Shown one piece after another: positions 1-9,185 of a DNA stretch of 39,845 nucleotides (position 1 is its first letter; every line of letters starts with the position of its first letter). A program made the translations under genes and the position numbers. Source of the stretch: UBA1124 sp963933095 (GTDB lineage: Bacteria; Pseudomonadota; Gammaproteobacteria; Pseudomonadales; Cellvibrionaceae); NCBI GenBank assembly GCA_963933095.1, contig CAWVSV010000009.1:1-39845 (forward strand), read 5' to 3'. Under the pieces are notes generated by a model, which saw nothing but the letters and a program-made list of their open reading frames with translations, did no database searches and was not told the DNA's origin.

Positions 1-2712
1 TAACTTTGGCTTAGCTTTTGGTTTAGCTTTGGCTTTGGCTTTTGGTTTAGCTTTGGCCTTAGGTTTAGCTTTTGTCTTTGGCTTAGGCTTGTCGGTTACC
101 ACCCACTTGCCACCCTCAAAGTATGCCTTCCAGCCGGTAGCCTTTCCTTCAACTTCTGACTGCACATACTGCTCTTTGGTTTTACGGCTGTAGCGAATAG
201 TGGTCGCAATACCATCATCATCGGCCACTGGCGCACTGAACAAGAAGCTGTATTTACTGTCAATCTCATTTTTATGGGGCAGTATTTCAACAACTAAGGG
301 TGCACGCGTCTCGCGATTTCTTGGAAAACCACTGGCAGCCAAGAAGAGCCCGGAAGCACCATCGCGCAAAATGTAGGTATCATCGACATTGATGCACTGA
401 AGCTCCGGCATTGGCACGGGATCCATTTTAGGCGGAGCTGCCTCACCGCTGCGCAGTAACTTGCGAGTATTTTTACAGTCGTCATTGGTGCAGCCAAAGT
501 ATTTGCCAAAGCGACCAGTTTTCAGCTGCATTTCGCTGCCACACTTATCACATTCAAGCAACGGGCCTTCGTAACCTTTGAGTTTATAAGTACCTAATTC
601 CACCTCAAACCCTGCACAATCGGGGTTATTGCCGCAAATATGGAGTTTGCGTGCTTCGTCTAGCAAATAACTGTCCATGGCCGTATTGCATAATTTACAG
701 CGATGTTTTTTGCGTAACAACTTTGATTCGGCTTCTTCATCAGCATCTACATCGACCGCCTCATCACCCGACACTAGGTTCATGGTGTGCTTGCAGCGCT
801 CTTTTGGTGGCAGTGCATAACCCGAACAACCTAAGAATACCCCGGTCGTACCGGTGCGTATTTGCATATGTCGGCCGCATTGAGTGCACTCAATGTCGGT
901 TTCTGTAGGCTCATTGCGGCGCATGCCGTCTTCGGAGCCCTGCGCCTGAAGAAGCTGCTCGGAAAAGCCCTGGTAAAATTCATCCAGCACCTCGTGCCAA
1001 CCACGATTGCCCTGCGCCACAGCATCGAGATCATTTTCCATCTTGGCGGTAAAGCCATAATCCATTAATTCAGAAAAACTTTCGCTCAGCCGCTCAGTAA
1101 CAATGTCGCCCATTTTTTCGGCGTAAAAACGACGATTATCCAACTTTACATAGCCGCGATCTTGAATAGTGGAAATAATCGAGGCATATGTCGATGGACG
1201 CCCAATAGACAATTTTTCCAAGTCTTTGACCAGACTCGCTTCAGTAAAGCGAGCCGTTGGCTTAGTGAAGTGCTGAATTGGATCGACGCTAATCATGGGC
1301 AGTTTTTCACCCACTGTAAACTCGGGCAACACAGCATCTTCTTCTTTCTTGGCTATGGGCGGTAATACCTTAGTGAAACCATCGAAGCGAATCACTCGGC
1401 CACGGGTACGCAACTCGAAATCAGCCGCTTTAATAACTACAGATGTGCTAGTAAATTCTGCCAATGACATCTGGCAGGCAACAAACTGCTTCCAGATAAG
1501 CGTGTAAAGGCGCTCAGCATCGCGGTCAACGCCTTTTAACTGAGCAGTCATAATAGCAACATCTGAAGGGCGAATGGCTTCGTGCGCCTCCTGCGCGCCA
1601 TCTTTGCTAGAATAAACCTTAGGTTCAGATGGTAGATACTTTTTACCGAAGCTTTGTTCGATATAAGTACGGCAAGAGGCAACGGCATCTTTACTCAGAT
1701 TAGTGGAGTCGGTTCGCATGTAAGTAATGTAGCCCGCCTCATACAATCGCTGCGCCATAGTCATGGTTTTCTTTACGCTAAAACCGAGGCGCGTGCTAGC
1801 CGCCTGCTGCAAGGTAGAGGTAATAAAAGGCGCCGAGGGTTTTGATGTCGTGGGCTTATCATTGCGTTCGGAAACAACGAAGTCCGCACTATTAAGCGCG
1901 GCAACAGCTTTAGATGCCTGACCTTCGCTAACAGGCTTGAAAGCGCTGCCAGATTCTTTTTTAACTTCAAATTTAACACTGTCACCGCTAGCAGACTTCA
2001 GCTGAGTGAAAATGTTCCAATATTCTTCCGGTATAAATGCGCGAATTTCACGCTCGCGCTCAACCACCAACTGCGCGGCCACTGATTGCACTCGGCCTGC
2101 CGATAAACCACGAGCCACTTTCTCCCACAGCAGCGGCGACACCATGTAACCGACCACACGGTCAAGGAAACGTCTAGCCTGCTGGGCGTGAACACGATCA
2201 ATGTCCAGTGGACCAGGGTTTTCAAAAGCGGCCTGAATAGCAGATTTAGTGATTTCGTTAAAAACAACACGCTGATAACGATTTTCGTCGCCACCAATAG
2301 TTTCGCGCAGATGCCACGCAATAGCCTCTCCCTCTCTGTCCAAATCCGTCGCAAGATAAATTTGGTCAGCGGAAGCCGCCAGCTTACGCAGTTCGTCAAC
2401 CACCTTCTCTTTGCCAGGTAATATTTCGTAGTGAGCCTCCCAGTTTTTCTCAGGGTTAATGCCCATACGATTAATCAGCTGTACACGCGACTTTTTAGCC
2501 TTGTGCTTAATCTTCGCTGCCGGCGATAACTTGCGGGTAATAGCGGCCTGCTTAGCGCGCTCTTTGGTATCAACGGGCTTTTTATTACTGCCACTGGTCG
2601 GTAAGTCACGAATATGACCGACACTGGATTTAACGATGTAATCTTTGCCAAGGTACTTATTGATCGTTTTCGCTTTGGCGGGTGACTCTACTATTACTAA
2701 TGTCTTACCCAT
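1..2712 (-). CDS. topA: DNA topoisomerase I (3' end beyond window)
   Basis: Type IA topoisomerase that relaxes negative supercoils through a transient 5'-phosphotyrosine bond. The frame opens with ATG at 2712 (MGKTLVIVESPAKAKTI, the Toprim start) and stays open to base 1, giving 904 codons with no stop. The Toprim acidic cluster (DLDREGEAIAWHL) is present. The catalytic tyrosine is about residue 331 in GYITYMRTDS, equivalent to E. coli Tyr319. Three C-terminal four-cysteine zinc-binding segments follow (CTQCG..., CKLCN..., CDKCG...), then a further C-terminal region. The visible end is a 30-residue tail in which lysine alternates with Pro, Ala or Thr. E. coli TopA is 865 aa, so this protein is longer because of the basic tail. 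It is cut only by the window edge, not broken. Identity is certain; the true C-terminus is not visible. Confidence 0.97.
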   Translation of the reverse strand, partial: MGKTLVIVESPAKAKTINKYLGKDYIVKSSVGHIRDLPTSGSNKKPVDTKERAKQAAITRKLSPAAKIKHKAKKSRVQLINRMGINPEKNWEAHYEILPGKEKVVDELRKLAASADQIYLATDLDREGEAIAWHLRETIGGDENRYQRVVFNEITKSAIQAAFENPGPLDIDRVHAQQARRFLDRVVGYMVSPLLWEKVARGLSAGRVQSVAAQLVVEREREIRAFIPEEYWNIFTQLKSASGDSVKFEVKKESGSAFKPVSEGQASKAVAALNSADFVVSERNDKPTTSKPSAPFITSTLQQAASTRLGFSVKKTMTMAQRLYEAGYITYMRTDSTNLSKDAVASCRTYIEQSFGKKYLPSEPKVYSSKDGAQEAHEAIRPSDVAIMTAQLKGVDRDAERLYTLIWKQFVACQMSLAEFTSTSVVIKAADFELRTRGRVIRFDGFTKVLPPIAKKEEDAVLPEFTVGEKLPMISVDPIQHFTKPTARFTEASLVKDLEKLSIGRPSTYASIISTIQDRGYVKLDNRRFYAEKMGDIVTERLSESFSELMDYGFTAKMENDLDAVAQGNRGWHEVLDEFYQGFSEQLLQAQGSEDGMRRNEPTETDIECTQCGRHMQIRTGTTGVFLGCSGYALPPKERCKHTMNLVSGDEAVDVDADEEAESKLLRKKHRCKLCNTAMDSYLLDEARKLHICGNNPDCAGFEVELGTYKLKGYEGPLLECDKCGSEMQLKTGRFGKYFGCTNDDCKNTRKLLRSGEAAPPKMDPVPMPELQCINVDDTYILRDGASGLFLAASGFPRNRETRAPLVVEILPHKNEIDSKYSFLFSAPVADDDGIATTIRYSRKTKEQYVQSEVEGKATGWKAYFEGGKWVVTDKPKPKTKAKPKAKAKPKAKAKAKPKAKPKL

Positions 2713-2980
2713 GCTGTCCTTCTTATTCAATGCCCGAGATGATTTGGATTGGGCTTATGAACACCCCAAGTTGCCTTGTAACGCAGTGCTCAAGCCTAGT
2801 ATTTATCGGGTTTGGGATGGCATATATAAATCCAGACCTCTACTGGGTCAAGGAAAATTTGCTAAAGAGCAAAATTAATATGCATATTCTTGTCTACTAT
2901 AGAACATTTTATTTACAAGACCCTTAATAGTTGCGCTGCAATATTAGTTGCAGGGTAAGGCGCTGGCAATGCCCCGCAGA

Positions 2981-3448
2981 CTAACGACTAAGCTTTTCCA
3001 GAATAACCGCAATTGCCTCCAATACTGGCTCGCCTCCACGCTCATCCCAGTAACAACACAAACCTTGAGGCCCGCTACCAATGGCAAGCAATTGTTGAGG
3101 AACCTCCGGCAACAGAGCTTTCAAAGAGGCATCCCAGTGCGGCGCTGCGACCATATCCCGCTGCCAAGCCCATTTTTTGCAAAAGTGTAAATCGTGCTCA
3201 TAGGTCATACGTTCAAGCACCCAGGGAGCCTTATCAGCGCCTTTTTCTCGCCAAGGTCGACAGTAGGCAGGCACAGATGACCGCCCTTTTGATAGAGGCA
3301 GTATGTGTACCTGTAAGTTCATCTCAAGCGCACGCGCGCGTAACCTTGCCACCCCCTGCTGACGCTTACTGGGTTTTAACATCAGCACCGGTCCTACAGC
3401 CATCGCGATCGCTAGAACAATAAATATCATCGGCGCCCATGATTCCAC
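2981..3448 (-). CDS. small single-pass inner-membrane protein, unknown function
   Basis: This 155-aa protein is of a kind I recall near topA, usp and uup in pseudomonads, but I cannot name its function. The start is GTG at 3448, supported by a very strong ribosome binding site (GAGGAGG, 7 nt upstream). Residues 7-24 form one hydrophobic helix (MIFIVLAIAMAVGPVLML). A basic stretch (KPSKRQQGVARLRARALE) follows, so the remaining ~125 residues are probably cytoplasmic. That part is rich in Trp, Cys and Arg (CRPW, CKKWAW, CCYWDE) and shows no catalytic motif I know. It is transcribed away from the universal stress protein with only 57 bp between the starts, so the two promoters must overlap. A 136-codon frame on the opposite strand is judged a shadow because it lacks a ribosome binding site and recognisable protein features. 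Confidence 0.75.
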   Translation of the reverse strand: MESWAPMIFIVLAIAMAVGPVLMLKPSKRQQGVARLRARALEMNLQVHILPLSKGRSSVPAYCRPWREKGADKAPWVLERMTYEHDLHFCKKWAWQRDMVAAPHWDASLKALLPEVPQQLLAIGSGPQGLCCYWDERGGEPVLEAIAVILEKLSR

Positions 3449-3505
3449 AGCTAAACCTCCTCTTATAGAAAAAATGAGCTAATATAACCATTAAGGATGG
3501 TCCTT

Positions 3506-3979
3506 ATGGCATACAGCAATATTTTAGTTGCGGTCGATCTTAGTTCTGAGTCTCCGCAGATACTTGAGCGAGCCCTTGAGTTAAGCCCCGATAACAGCCA
3601 GTTCAAACATCACTTATATTTGGTCCATGTACTGGAGCCACTGGCGCTCGCTTACGGTGCCGATTCATCAATAAATCTGCACGAACTGCAGCAACAGCTC
3701 GAATCTCAGGCGCTTATTAAAGTTACCGCATTAGCTAAAAAATACAGCATCCCATTGGCTGCTTGCCACATATTATTGGGCTCCGCCGCGGGTCAAATTC
3801 ACGACTTTGCTGCGCGAAAAAGGGTTGATCTAATTGTAGTTGGCAGCCACGGACGCAGTGGTTTAGCACTACTGCTCGGGTCAACGGCTAACGCCGTACT
3901 TCACGGCGCCAATTGCGATGTTTTAGCCGTGCGAGTTAGAGAGAATCAACTCTCTTCGAGTTCAGTCCAACGATCGTAG
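3506..3979 (+). CDS. universal stress protein (UspA family)
   Basis: Cytoplasmic nucleotide-binding alpha/beta protein of the Usp fold, 157 aa, usually induced by starvation or stress. The N-terminal beta strand reads NILVAVDLS. The C-terminal ATP-binding signature G-x2-G-x9-G-S/T is visible in VGSHGRSGLALLLGSTANAV, so this is probably an ATP-binding member rather than a UspA-like non-binder. I choose ATG at 3506 rather than the in-frame ATG at 3497, because AAGGA at 3493-3497 lies 8 nt before 3506 and would overlap the earlier codon. The last 34 bp of coding sequence overlap the end of uup on the other strand. Which Usp paralogue it is cannot be told from the sequence alone. Confidence 0.92.
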   Translation: MAYSNILVAVDLSSESPQILERALELSPDNSQFKHHLYLVHVLEPLALAYGADSSINLHELQQQLESQALIKVTALAKKYSIPLAACHILLGSAAGQIHDFAARKRVDLIVVGSHGRSGLALLLGSTANAVLHGANCDVLAVRVRENQLSSSSVQRS

Positions 3980-5826
3980 CAATTACCTAACTCTTGCTCA
4001 GCAACTGCCAACGCCTTCAATACAGGGGAGGTTAAGCTTTCAGCTTGTGAAAAAAAACTGGGCTCTGTCATTTTTTCCTGCAGCGCTGCCACTTCACTCT
4101 CAAACTGTTCAATTTTTTTGGGCAATTGATCCAGTTCAAGCTGCATTTTATAGCTGAGTTTTTTCGTTTTGGCCTTGTCGATAACTGGTGCGACAGGTTC
4201 AACCACAACATCAGCAGTCACAGTAAATTCGCCCTCTTGCGGCCACTGACCTCCCTGCCGCAACCAGTCTGCATAACCGCCAACGTACTCTTTTATAGAA
4301 CCACTGCCTTCAAACGCAATAGTGCTGGTAATAACATTATCAAGAAAGGCGCGATCGTGACTCACCAATAAAATAGTGCCGTCGTATTCGCCAAGAATCT
4401 CTTCTAAAAGTTCAAGTGTTTCAACATCTAAGTCGTTAGTCGGCTCATCAAGTACCAATAAGTTTGCCGGCTTACTAAAAAGCTTGGCCAGTAATACTCG
4501 ATTACGTTCTCCGCCCGACAGAGCCTTTAGAGGTGTTCTGGCACGCGGCCCGGAAAACAGGAAATCACTTAAATAACTAATAATATGTCGAGACTTACCG
4601 TTAAGCTCAATAAAGTCACGGCCCTCGGAAATATTATCGACTGCATTTTTTTCCAGATCAAGCTGGTCTCGCAATTGATCAAAATAGGCCACCGTCATAC
4701 TGGTGCCGATTTTGATCTCCCCCTCCTGTGGTTGCAACTGCCCCAGAATCAAACGCAGTAATGTACTCTTGCCAACCCCGTTTGGCCCAATCAAACCAAT
4801 ACGGTCGCCGCGCACAACTAAACCGGTAAAGTTTTTAACGATGCACTTACTTCCGAAGGCGTATGAGACATTTTTGAGATCAGCAACCAACTTGCCCGAC
4901 GCACTGCCTTTGCTGATATCGAGATTAACATTGCCTTGGCGCTCGCGGCGCTGAGAACGTTCATCACGCAGTGATTTGAGGGCGCGCACACGCCCCTCAT
5001 TACGGGTGCGCCGAGCTTTAATACCTTGTCGAATCCATACTTCTTCCTGCGCTAACTTTTTATCAAACAACTCGTTGTGGCGCTCCTCCTCAAACAGTGC
5101 TTGCTCGCGATAATCTAAAAAAGTCGCATAATCACAATCCCACTGCTTAACCTTACCCCGATCCAAATCCGCTATATCTGTAGCCAAGTTTTGCAAAAAA
5201 GAGCGATCGTGAGTGATAAATACCAACGCACCATTGTAATTAAGTAGCTGTTTTTCCAGCCATTCAATCGCGGCTACATCAAGGTGGTTAGTGGGCTCAT
5301 CAAGCAGTAGTACGTCGGGTTCAGACACTAATGCCTTGGCCAGCGCTACCCGGCGGCGCCAACCACCAGAAAGCTCGCGCATGCATTTCTCAGAGGGTAA
5401 TTCCAAGCGAGTAATAATGGTCTCGACACGCTGCTGAAGAGACCAGCCATCGATGTTTTCAATGCTCTGCTGTAATACCCCCAAGCGATTAAGGTCGGCG
5501 TCGGCGGACATTGAAATAGCATGGTATTCAGACAGTAATTCGCCCGCACCAGCCAAACCACTAGCGACCACGTCATAGACACTCAGCTCATCTGCTTCGG
5601 GCAGGTCTTGCTCCAGTCGCGCCACTACCGTGCCCGACTTTAGCCTCACCTGACCGCTATCGAGTTCTATATCGCCACTAAGAACCTTCATTAAAGTAGA
5701 CTTACCGGCTCCGTTGCGTCCCACCAAACAGATACGACGTCCCTTGCGAACACTAAATTCCAGTCCATCGAGTAAGTTTAATGTGCCATAGCTTAAGCAG
5801 GCTTTTTCCATTTGAATCAGAGGCAT
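3946..5826 (-). CDS. uup: ABC-F family ATPase Uup
   Basis: Soluble twin-ATPase of the ABC-F class without membrane domains. Family members act on ribosomes, and E. coli Uup also affects precise transposon excision and branched DNA intermediates. The 626-aa protein has two nucleotide-binding domains. The first has Walker A GRNGAGKST (36-44), signature LSGGWRRR and Walker B DVLLLDEPTNHLD. The second has Walker A GPNGVGKST (about 345-353), signature LSGGERNR and LLVLDEPTNDLD. A linker rich in Arg and Glu separates them. The C-terminal ~90 residues look like the coiled-coil DNA-binding domain typical of Uup (LSYKMQLELDQLPKKIEQFE). The start is ATG 5826, only weakly supported by AGAAAG upstream. 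It is divergent from slt and convergent with usp, overlapping usp by 34 bp. The length matches E. coli Uup (635 aa). Confidence 0.94.
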   Translation of the reverse strand: MPLIQMEKACLSYGTLNLLDGLEFSVRKGRRICLVGRNGAGKSTLMKVLSGDIELDSGQVRLKSGTVVARLEQDLPEADELSVYDVVASGLAGAGELLSEYHAISMSADADLNRLGVLQQSIENIDGWSLQQRVETIITRLELPSEKCMRELSGGWRRRVALAKALVSEPDVLLLDEPTNHLDVAAIEWLEKQLLNYNGALVFITHDRSFLQNLATDIADLDRGKVKQWDCDYATFLDYREQALFEEERHNELFDKKLAQEEVWIRQGIKARRTRNEGRVRALKSLRDERSQRRERQGNVNLDISKGSASGKLVADLKNVSYAFGSKCIVKNFTGLVVRGDRIGLIGPNGVGKSTLLRLILGQLQPQEGEIKIGTSMTVAYFDQLRDQLDLEKNAVDNISEGRDFIELNGKSRHIISYLSDFLFSGPRARTPLKALSGGERNRVLLAKLFSKPANLLVLDEPTNDLDVETLELLEEILGEYDGTILLVSHDRAFLDNVITSTIAFEGSGSIKEYVGGYADWLRQGGQWPQEGEFTVTADVVVEPVAPVIDKAKTKKLSYKMQLELDQLPKKIEQFESEVAALQEKMTEPSFFSQAESLTSPVLKALAVAEQELGNCYDRWTELEES

Positions 5827-6060
5827 AGAGGTACTTTCTGTAAGTTATTAAAATCTGATGAATAATTTTGGGCGATGATAGCGGCAAAAAACAAAAGAGT
5901 AACCCCTATTATCTCGTATACTGGATTTGGAACCGTAAATAGATCCGTGGCAAACTATTTTTTATTTCAGCTAAATATGTGCCCGCGCATAGACTATTAT
6001 TTGAAACACAGGCTAATACAACACCGCGTTTAAGACATCACTTGCCGAGCCAGAACCGAT

Positions 6061-8028
6061 ATGATTCCAAGTATACTAAAAACAGCCCCACTTCTGTTCT
6101 CCTTATTAATATTTCCTGCACTGGCGGATTTAAATTCGGTGGCCTTGTCCGCGGGGGCCGATGTCAACGGCAAACTCGATCAGCAACGCAGTGACTTTAA
6201 AACCGCTGAGCGCGCCCTAAAAAAACATCAGACCAATAAATACCTGCAACTACTACCATCGCTGGTCGACTACCCTCTCACACCGTACTTGATATACCGA
6301 GAACTCAGCCAGCGCCTGCGAAGCCTGCCTTACAAAGATGTAGATAAGTTCCTCGACCTACATGCCGACAGCTACCTTGGCGACAGACTGCTAAAAACCT
6401 GGCTGTCAACACTAGCTAGAAAAAAACTCTGGCAACAATATCAAAATTATTATCAATACCCCATAAAAGACATAACGCTTCAGTGCTACCAGCTTCGCGC
6501 ACGCCTCTTCAACGGCGAAACCAATGCACTGCAAGATATTCCCCCCGTGTGGAATGTAGGCACCTCTAGACCAAAAGCCTGTGACCCACTTTTCAAACAA
6601 TGGATGGATGCCGGCTTATTGACCGACGACATTGCATGGGACAGACATGCAAAGGCTTTGGCTGCCCGTGAGCTATCTCTTGCCGGCTATATCGGCAAAA
6701 AATTCAACTCAGAAGAACTGGCCGCTGATGCTGAGAGATATCGTGCCGTTTACAGGCAACCTAGCCTAATATTTAAAACTGGCCGTTACTCTCAGAAGAG
6801 CGCCGAAAACAAAGAGATTATTCTTTTCGGCCTAAAACATGTCGCTAAGCGACAACCGGTAAAAACCCTCTCTGCCTGGACCCAATATAACGCGCAGCAG
6901 GAGTTTACCGAGAGCGAACAACTTGACATGCAGGAGCTTCTAGCGACCATGATGGTGAGAAGCGGCAACATGCAACAAGCCGAAGACTTACTAGAAGGCA
7001 AGGCAATATCGAGCGAGCAACTGGTTGAACGTTTGATTCGCGCTTCACTGCGCGAGCGCGACTGGAGTAAAATTTATTTCTGGCTCAACAAATTGCCACA
7101 GGAAGCGGAGCAATCCGAGCGCTGGCGCTACTGGCGGGCTCGCAGTCTGCACGAACTGGATTCCGAGGGCAACGCCGAGGAAGTAAAAGGTATCTACTCT
7201 GAACTGGCCCTGCGCCGCGATTTTTATGGTTTTCTCTCCGCCGATATACTGGGTCAAAAGTACGAGCTAGTTGATCGACCGGTGACTCCACCTGCCGAGC
7301 TTATGAGCTCAATAATGCAAAGCCCTGGCATTCTAAGGGCGCGTGAATTTCTTGCCCTGAAGCGCATCAACTCTGCTAGGCGTGAATGGCGGCACACAAC
7401 ACGCGATTTCACTGTGGATGAGAAAAAAGCCGCCGGTCTTGTCGCTCAACAGTGGGGCTGGCACCGAAAAGGCATTGAAGCAATGGCTAGTGCACGCTAT
7501 TGGGACGACCTACAAGTTAGATTTCCATTAGCATTTAATACACAGGTGCAAGCTGTTGCAGAGTTGACCAAGATAGAGCCCCAGTTATTATTCGCCGTTG
7601 CTCGTCAAGAAAGTGCTTTTAGTCCAGATGCCAGATCACGTGTTGGTGCCACCGGGCTTATGCAATTAATGCCAGGCACAGCCAAAGACACGGCAAAAAA
7701 AATAGGTATAAAGTATAAAAAATCCGATTTATTAAGACCAGATATTAACGTTAAGCTTGGCGGTAGCTACCTAAAACAGATGATGGGGCGCTTTGAGGGC
7801 AATCGCATACTTACCGCTGCCGCATATAATGCCGGCCCACATAGAGTCAACAAATGGTTGAGCGATGACGATCAGCTATTACCTTACGACGTATGGATTG
7901 AACTAATTCCTTTTAAAGAAACACGGCGTTATGTGCAAAACATCCTGACATACTCGGTAATTTACGGCTACAGAATGGGCGCTGAGGTGCCATTTATTCG
8001 ACAAAATGAAGCCCGACAATTGCTGTAA
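6061..8028 (+). CDS. slt: soluble lytic murein transglycosylase
   Basis: Periplasmic enzyme that cleaves the MurNAc-GlcNAc bond of peptidoglycan with formation of 1,6-anhydro-MurNAc. The 655-aa product begins with a signal peptide (MIPSILKTAPLLFSLLIFPA), with likely cleavage after Ala22 (ALA|D). There is no lipobox Cys, so it should be soluble. Residues ~30-470 are helical repeat-like, matching the doughnut-shaped superhelix of Slt70. The C-terminal catalytic SLT domain shows the acid Glu517 in ARQESAF, then GATGLMQLMPGTA and AAYNAGPHRV. The length fits the Slt70 family (E. coli 645 aa). The ribosome binding site is weak, but the signal peptide fixes the start. It is transcribed alone, divergent from uup and convergent with the glutaredoxin-like gene. 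Confidence 0.95.
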   Translation: MIPSILKTAPLLFSLLIFPALADLNSVALSAGADVNGKLDQQRSDFKTAERALKKHQTNKYLQLLPSLVDYPLTPYLIYRELSQRLRSLPYKDVDKFLDLHADSYLGDRLLKTWLSTLARKKLWQQYQNYYQYPIKDITLQCYQLRARLFNGETNALQDIPPVWNVGTSRPKACDPLFKQWMDAGLLTDDIAWDRHAKALAARELSLAGYIGKKFNSEELAADAERYRAVYRQPSLIFKTGRYSQKSAENKEIILFGLKHVAKRQPVKTLSAWTQYNAQQEFTESEQLDMQELLATMMVRSGNMQQAEDLLEGKAISSEQLVERLIRASLRERDWSKIYFWLNKLPQEAEQSERWRYWRARSLHELDSEGNAEEVKGIYSELALRRDFYGFLSADILGQKYELVDRPVTPPAELMSSIMQSPGILRAREFLALKRINSARREWRHTTRDFTVDEKKAAGLVAQQWGWHRKGIEAMASARYWDDLQVRFPLAFNTQVQAVAELTKIEPQLLFAVARQESAFSPDARSRVGATGLMQLMPGTAKDTAKKIGIKYKKSDLLRPDINVKLGGSYLKQMMGRFEGNRILTAAAYNAGPHRVNKWLSDDDQLLPYDVWIELIPFKETRRYVQNILTYSVIYGYRMGAEVPFIRQNEARQLL

Positions 8029-8176
8029 ATCGCGAGCTACAGCATAAGCGGTGAGGTTTTTCTGGCTTATGCAAGGCTAAAATTTTGAAGAGCAAGGACA
8101 GACCACTACTCCCCTCAAAATTTTTTTCATCGATGGAAAATAATGTTTATATCCACAAGGGTATAAATTATCGAGA

Positions 8177-8437
8177 CTATTTATTTAAAGTCTTGACTAA
8201 CTGCTCAATCGCTTTGACTGTAAATGGCCAGTCCAACTCAGCCCCAGATAGCTCAGATCTAACAACTGGAATACGCTCCCCGTAAGTAGCGATAAGGCCA
8301 TCGCTAAGCGCTATATCTTGTTCAGAATATTCAAACGCCACCACAGATTGAGCTTGCCACAACACAGCCTTTGCCTGATTGCACAGATGGCAACCTAAAG
8401 TGGTTAGTAATATAAATTGATGTGTTGTTACTGACAT
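8177..8437 (-). CDS. glutaredoxin-like protein (DUF836 type)
   Basis: Small thioredoxin-fold protein of 86 aa. Near the N-terminus it reads ILLTTLGCHLCNQA, giving a CxxC pair at Cys16 and Cys19, as in the glutaredoxin-like DUF836 family. A cis-proline segment of the thioredoxin fold is visible in GERIPVVRSE. The C-terminal helix (VKAIEQLVKTLNK) completes a minimal glutaredoxin. It probably acts as a cytoplasmic thiol-disulfide oxidoreductase, but its substrate is unknown. It is convergent with slt (148 bp between stop codons). No clear ribosome binding site precedes ATG 8437. A 66-codon frame on the opposite strand overlapping this gene has no protein features and was dismissed. Confidence 0.85.
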   Translation of the reverse strand: MSVTTHQFILLTTLGCHLCNQAKAVLWQAQSVVAFEYSEQDIALSDGLIATYGERIPVVRSELSGAELDWPFTVKAIEQLVKTLNK

Positions 8438-9185
8438 TTAACTAACGCCTAAAGTCCTGCAAGATACCTCAGTTGCCCCCTAAACTAAAGCATACCAAAC
8501 CCCCAACTTTAATACATTCGACTGGCAAGGCAAGGGAAACTCTAGCGGTCACAGCAAGTTTGCGCTTGCTGTTTTATACGTTGCTCTATTAAACAAAGGC
8601 GCTCAATAAAAGCCCTCATTACAGCGAAGACCCCTTAGTGACCTCTGAGGAACTGACTAATATTGCAACAGCTGACATTGCTGACTAAATTTTTACTGAG
8701 ACAACCTAACGTTAACGCACCATCGGCGGGACCCAGAACGTCTACAGAAACGCCAACAGCGAGACGGTCCTGTGAGGGCGACGTCACGATTGTTCGCTCA
8801 TTCGCACCCACCCCCTTTAACGGCACGGCTAACTTTAGCCGCACTCAAGAAGCGCTAAAAAACAGCACGTATGGTCATACTTGATCCGAGTGGAGTGTGC
8901 CACAACCTTCAACAAAAGAAGAGTGTACTCGAGCTTTAGTCAATAATAGCCGCAGTACCGCTTGCTTTTAATACAGCGCAGCGAATATTGTTGGCGAGAA
9001 CAGCTGCAATAAAAGCCGCCAGAGCTTCCTAAGCCAGCCCTCGGCTAAATACAGGCAAGACACCTCAGGGTAAGACAAACCTTGTTCAGTAAGAAATTTC
9101 ACGCCGTGCTAAGGCAAGCATTAAGGCGCTCTCGCCAACCCCTAACGCAAGACCACAAACAGAGAGCGACAAACTTTGGTTGAAC
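8438..9185. other. gene-free stretch of about 750 bp
   Basis: No frame here has a believable start, ribosome binding site or recognisable protein sequence. Two short frames (8635-8844 minus and 8663-8884 plus) overlap antisense to each other and look like chance. The only structured element I can point to is a perfect 8-bp hairpin at 8551-8572. The region lies between the 5' end of the glutaredoxin-like gene and the 3' end of the FHA gene, so it may hold the former's promoter. It could also hold an unrecognised small RNA or remains of a lost gene. Confidence 0.5.
8551..8576 (+). terminator. possible intrinsic terminator
   Basis: ACAGCAAG (8551-8558) and CTTGCTGT (8565-8572) are perfect inverted repeats around a 6-nt loop. 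The stem end runs into TTTTATA, so the shape is terminator-like on the plus strand only. No plus-strand gene ends nearby; slt stops 520 bp upstream beyond a convergent gene. It may therefore end an unrecognised transcript or be chance. Confidence 0.3.

Noticed and set aside
1998..2399. 133-codon minus-strand frame overlapping topA in another phase
   Set aside because: The in-phase topA reading carries all conserved motifs through this region, so this frame is out of phase noise.
3013..3423. 136-codon plus-strand frame opposite the 155-aa membrane protein
   Set aside because: No ribosome binding site, no domain or helix. The minus-strand gene has a strong ribosome binding site and a membrane helix.
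8635..8884. Two opposing ~70-codon frames in the gap before the FHA gene
   Set aside because: They overlap antisense to each other, lack ribosome binding sites and show no protein-like pattern.
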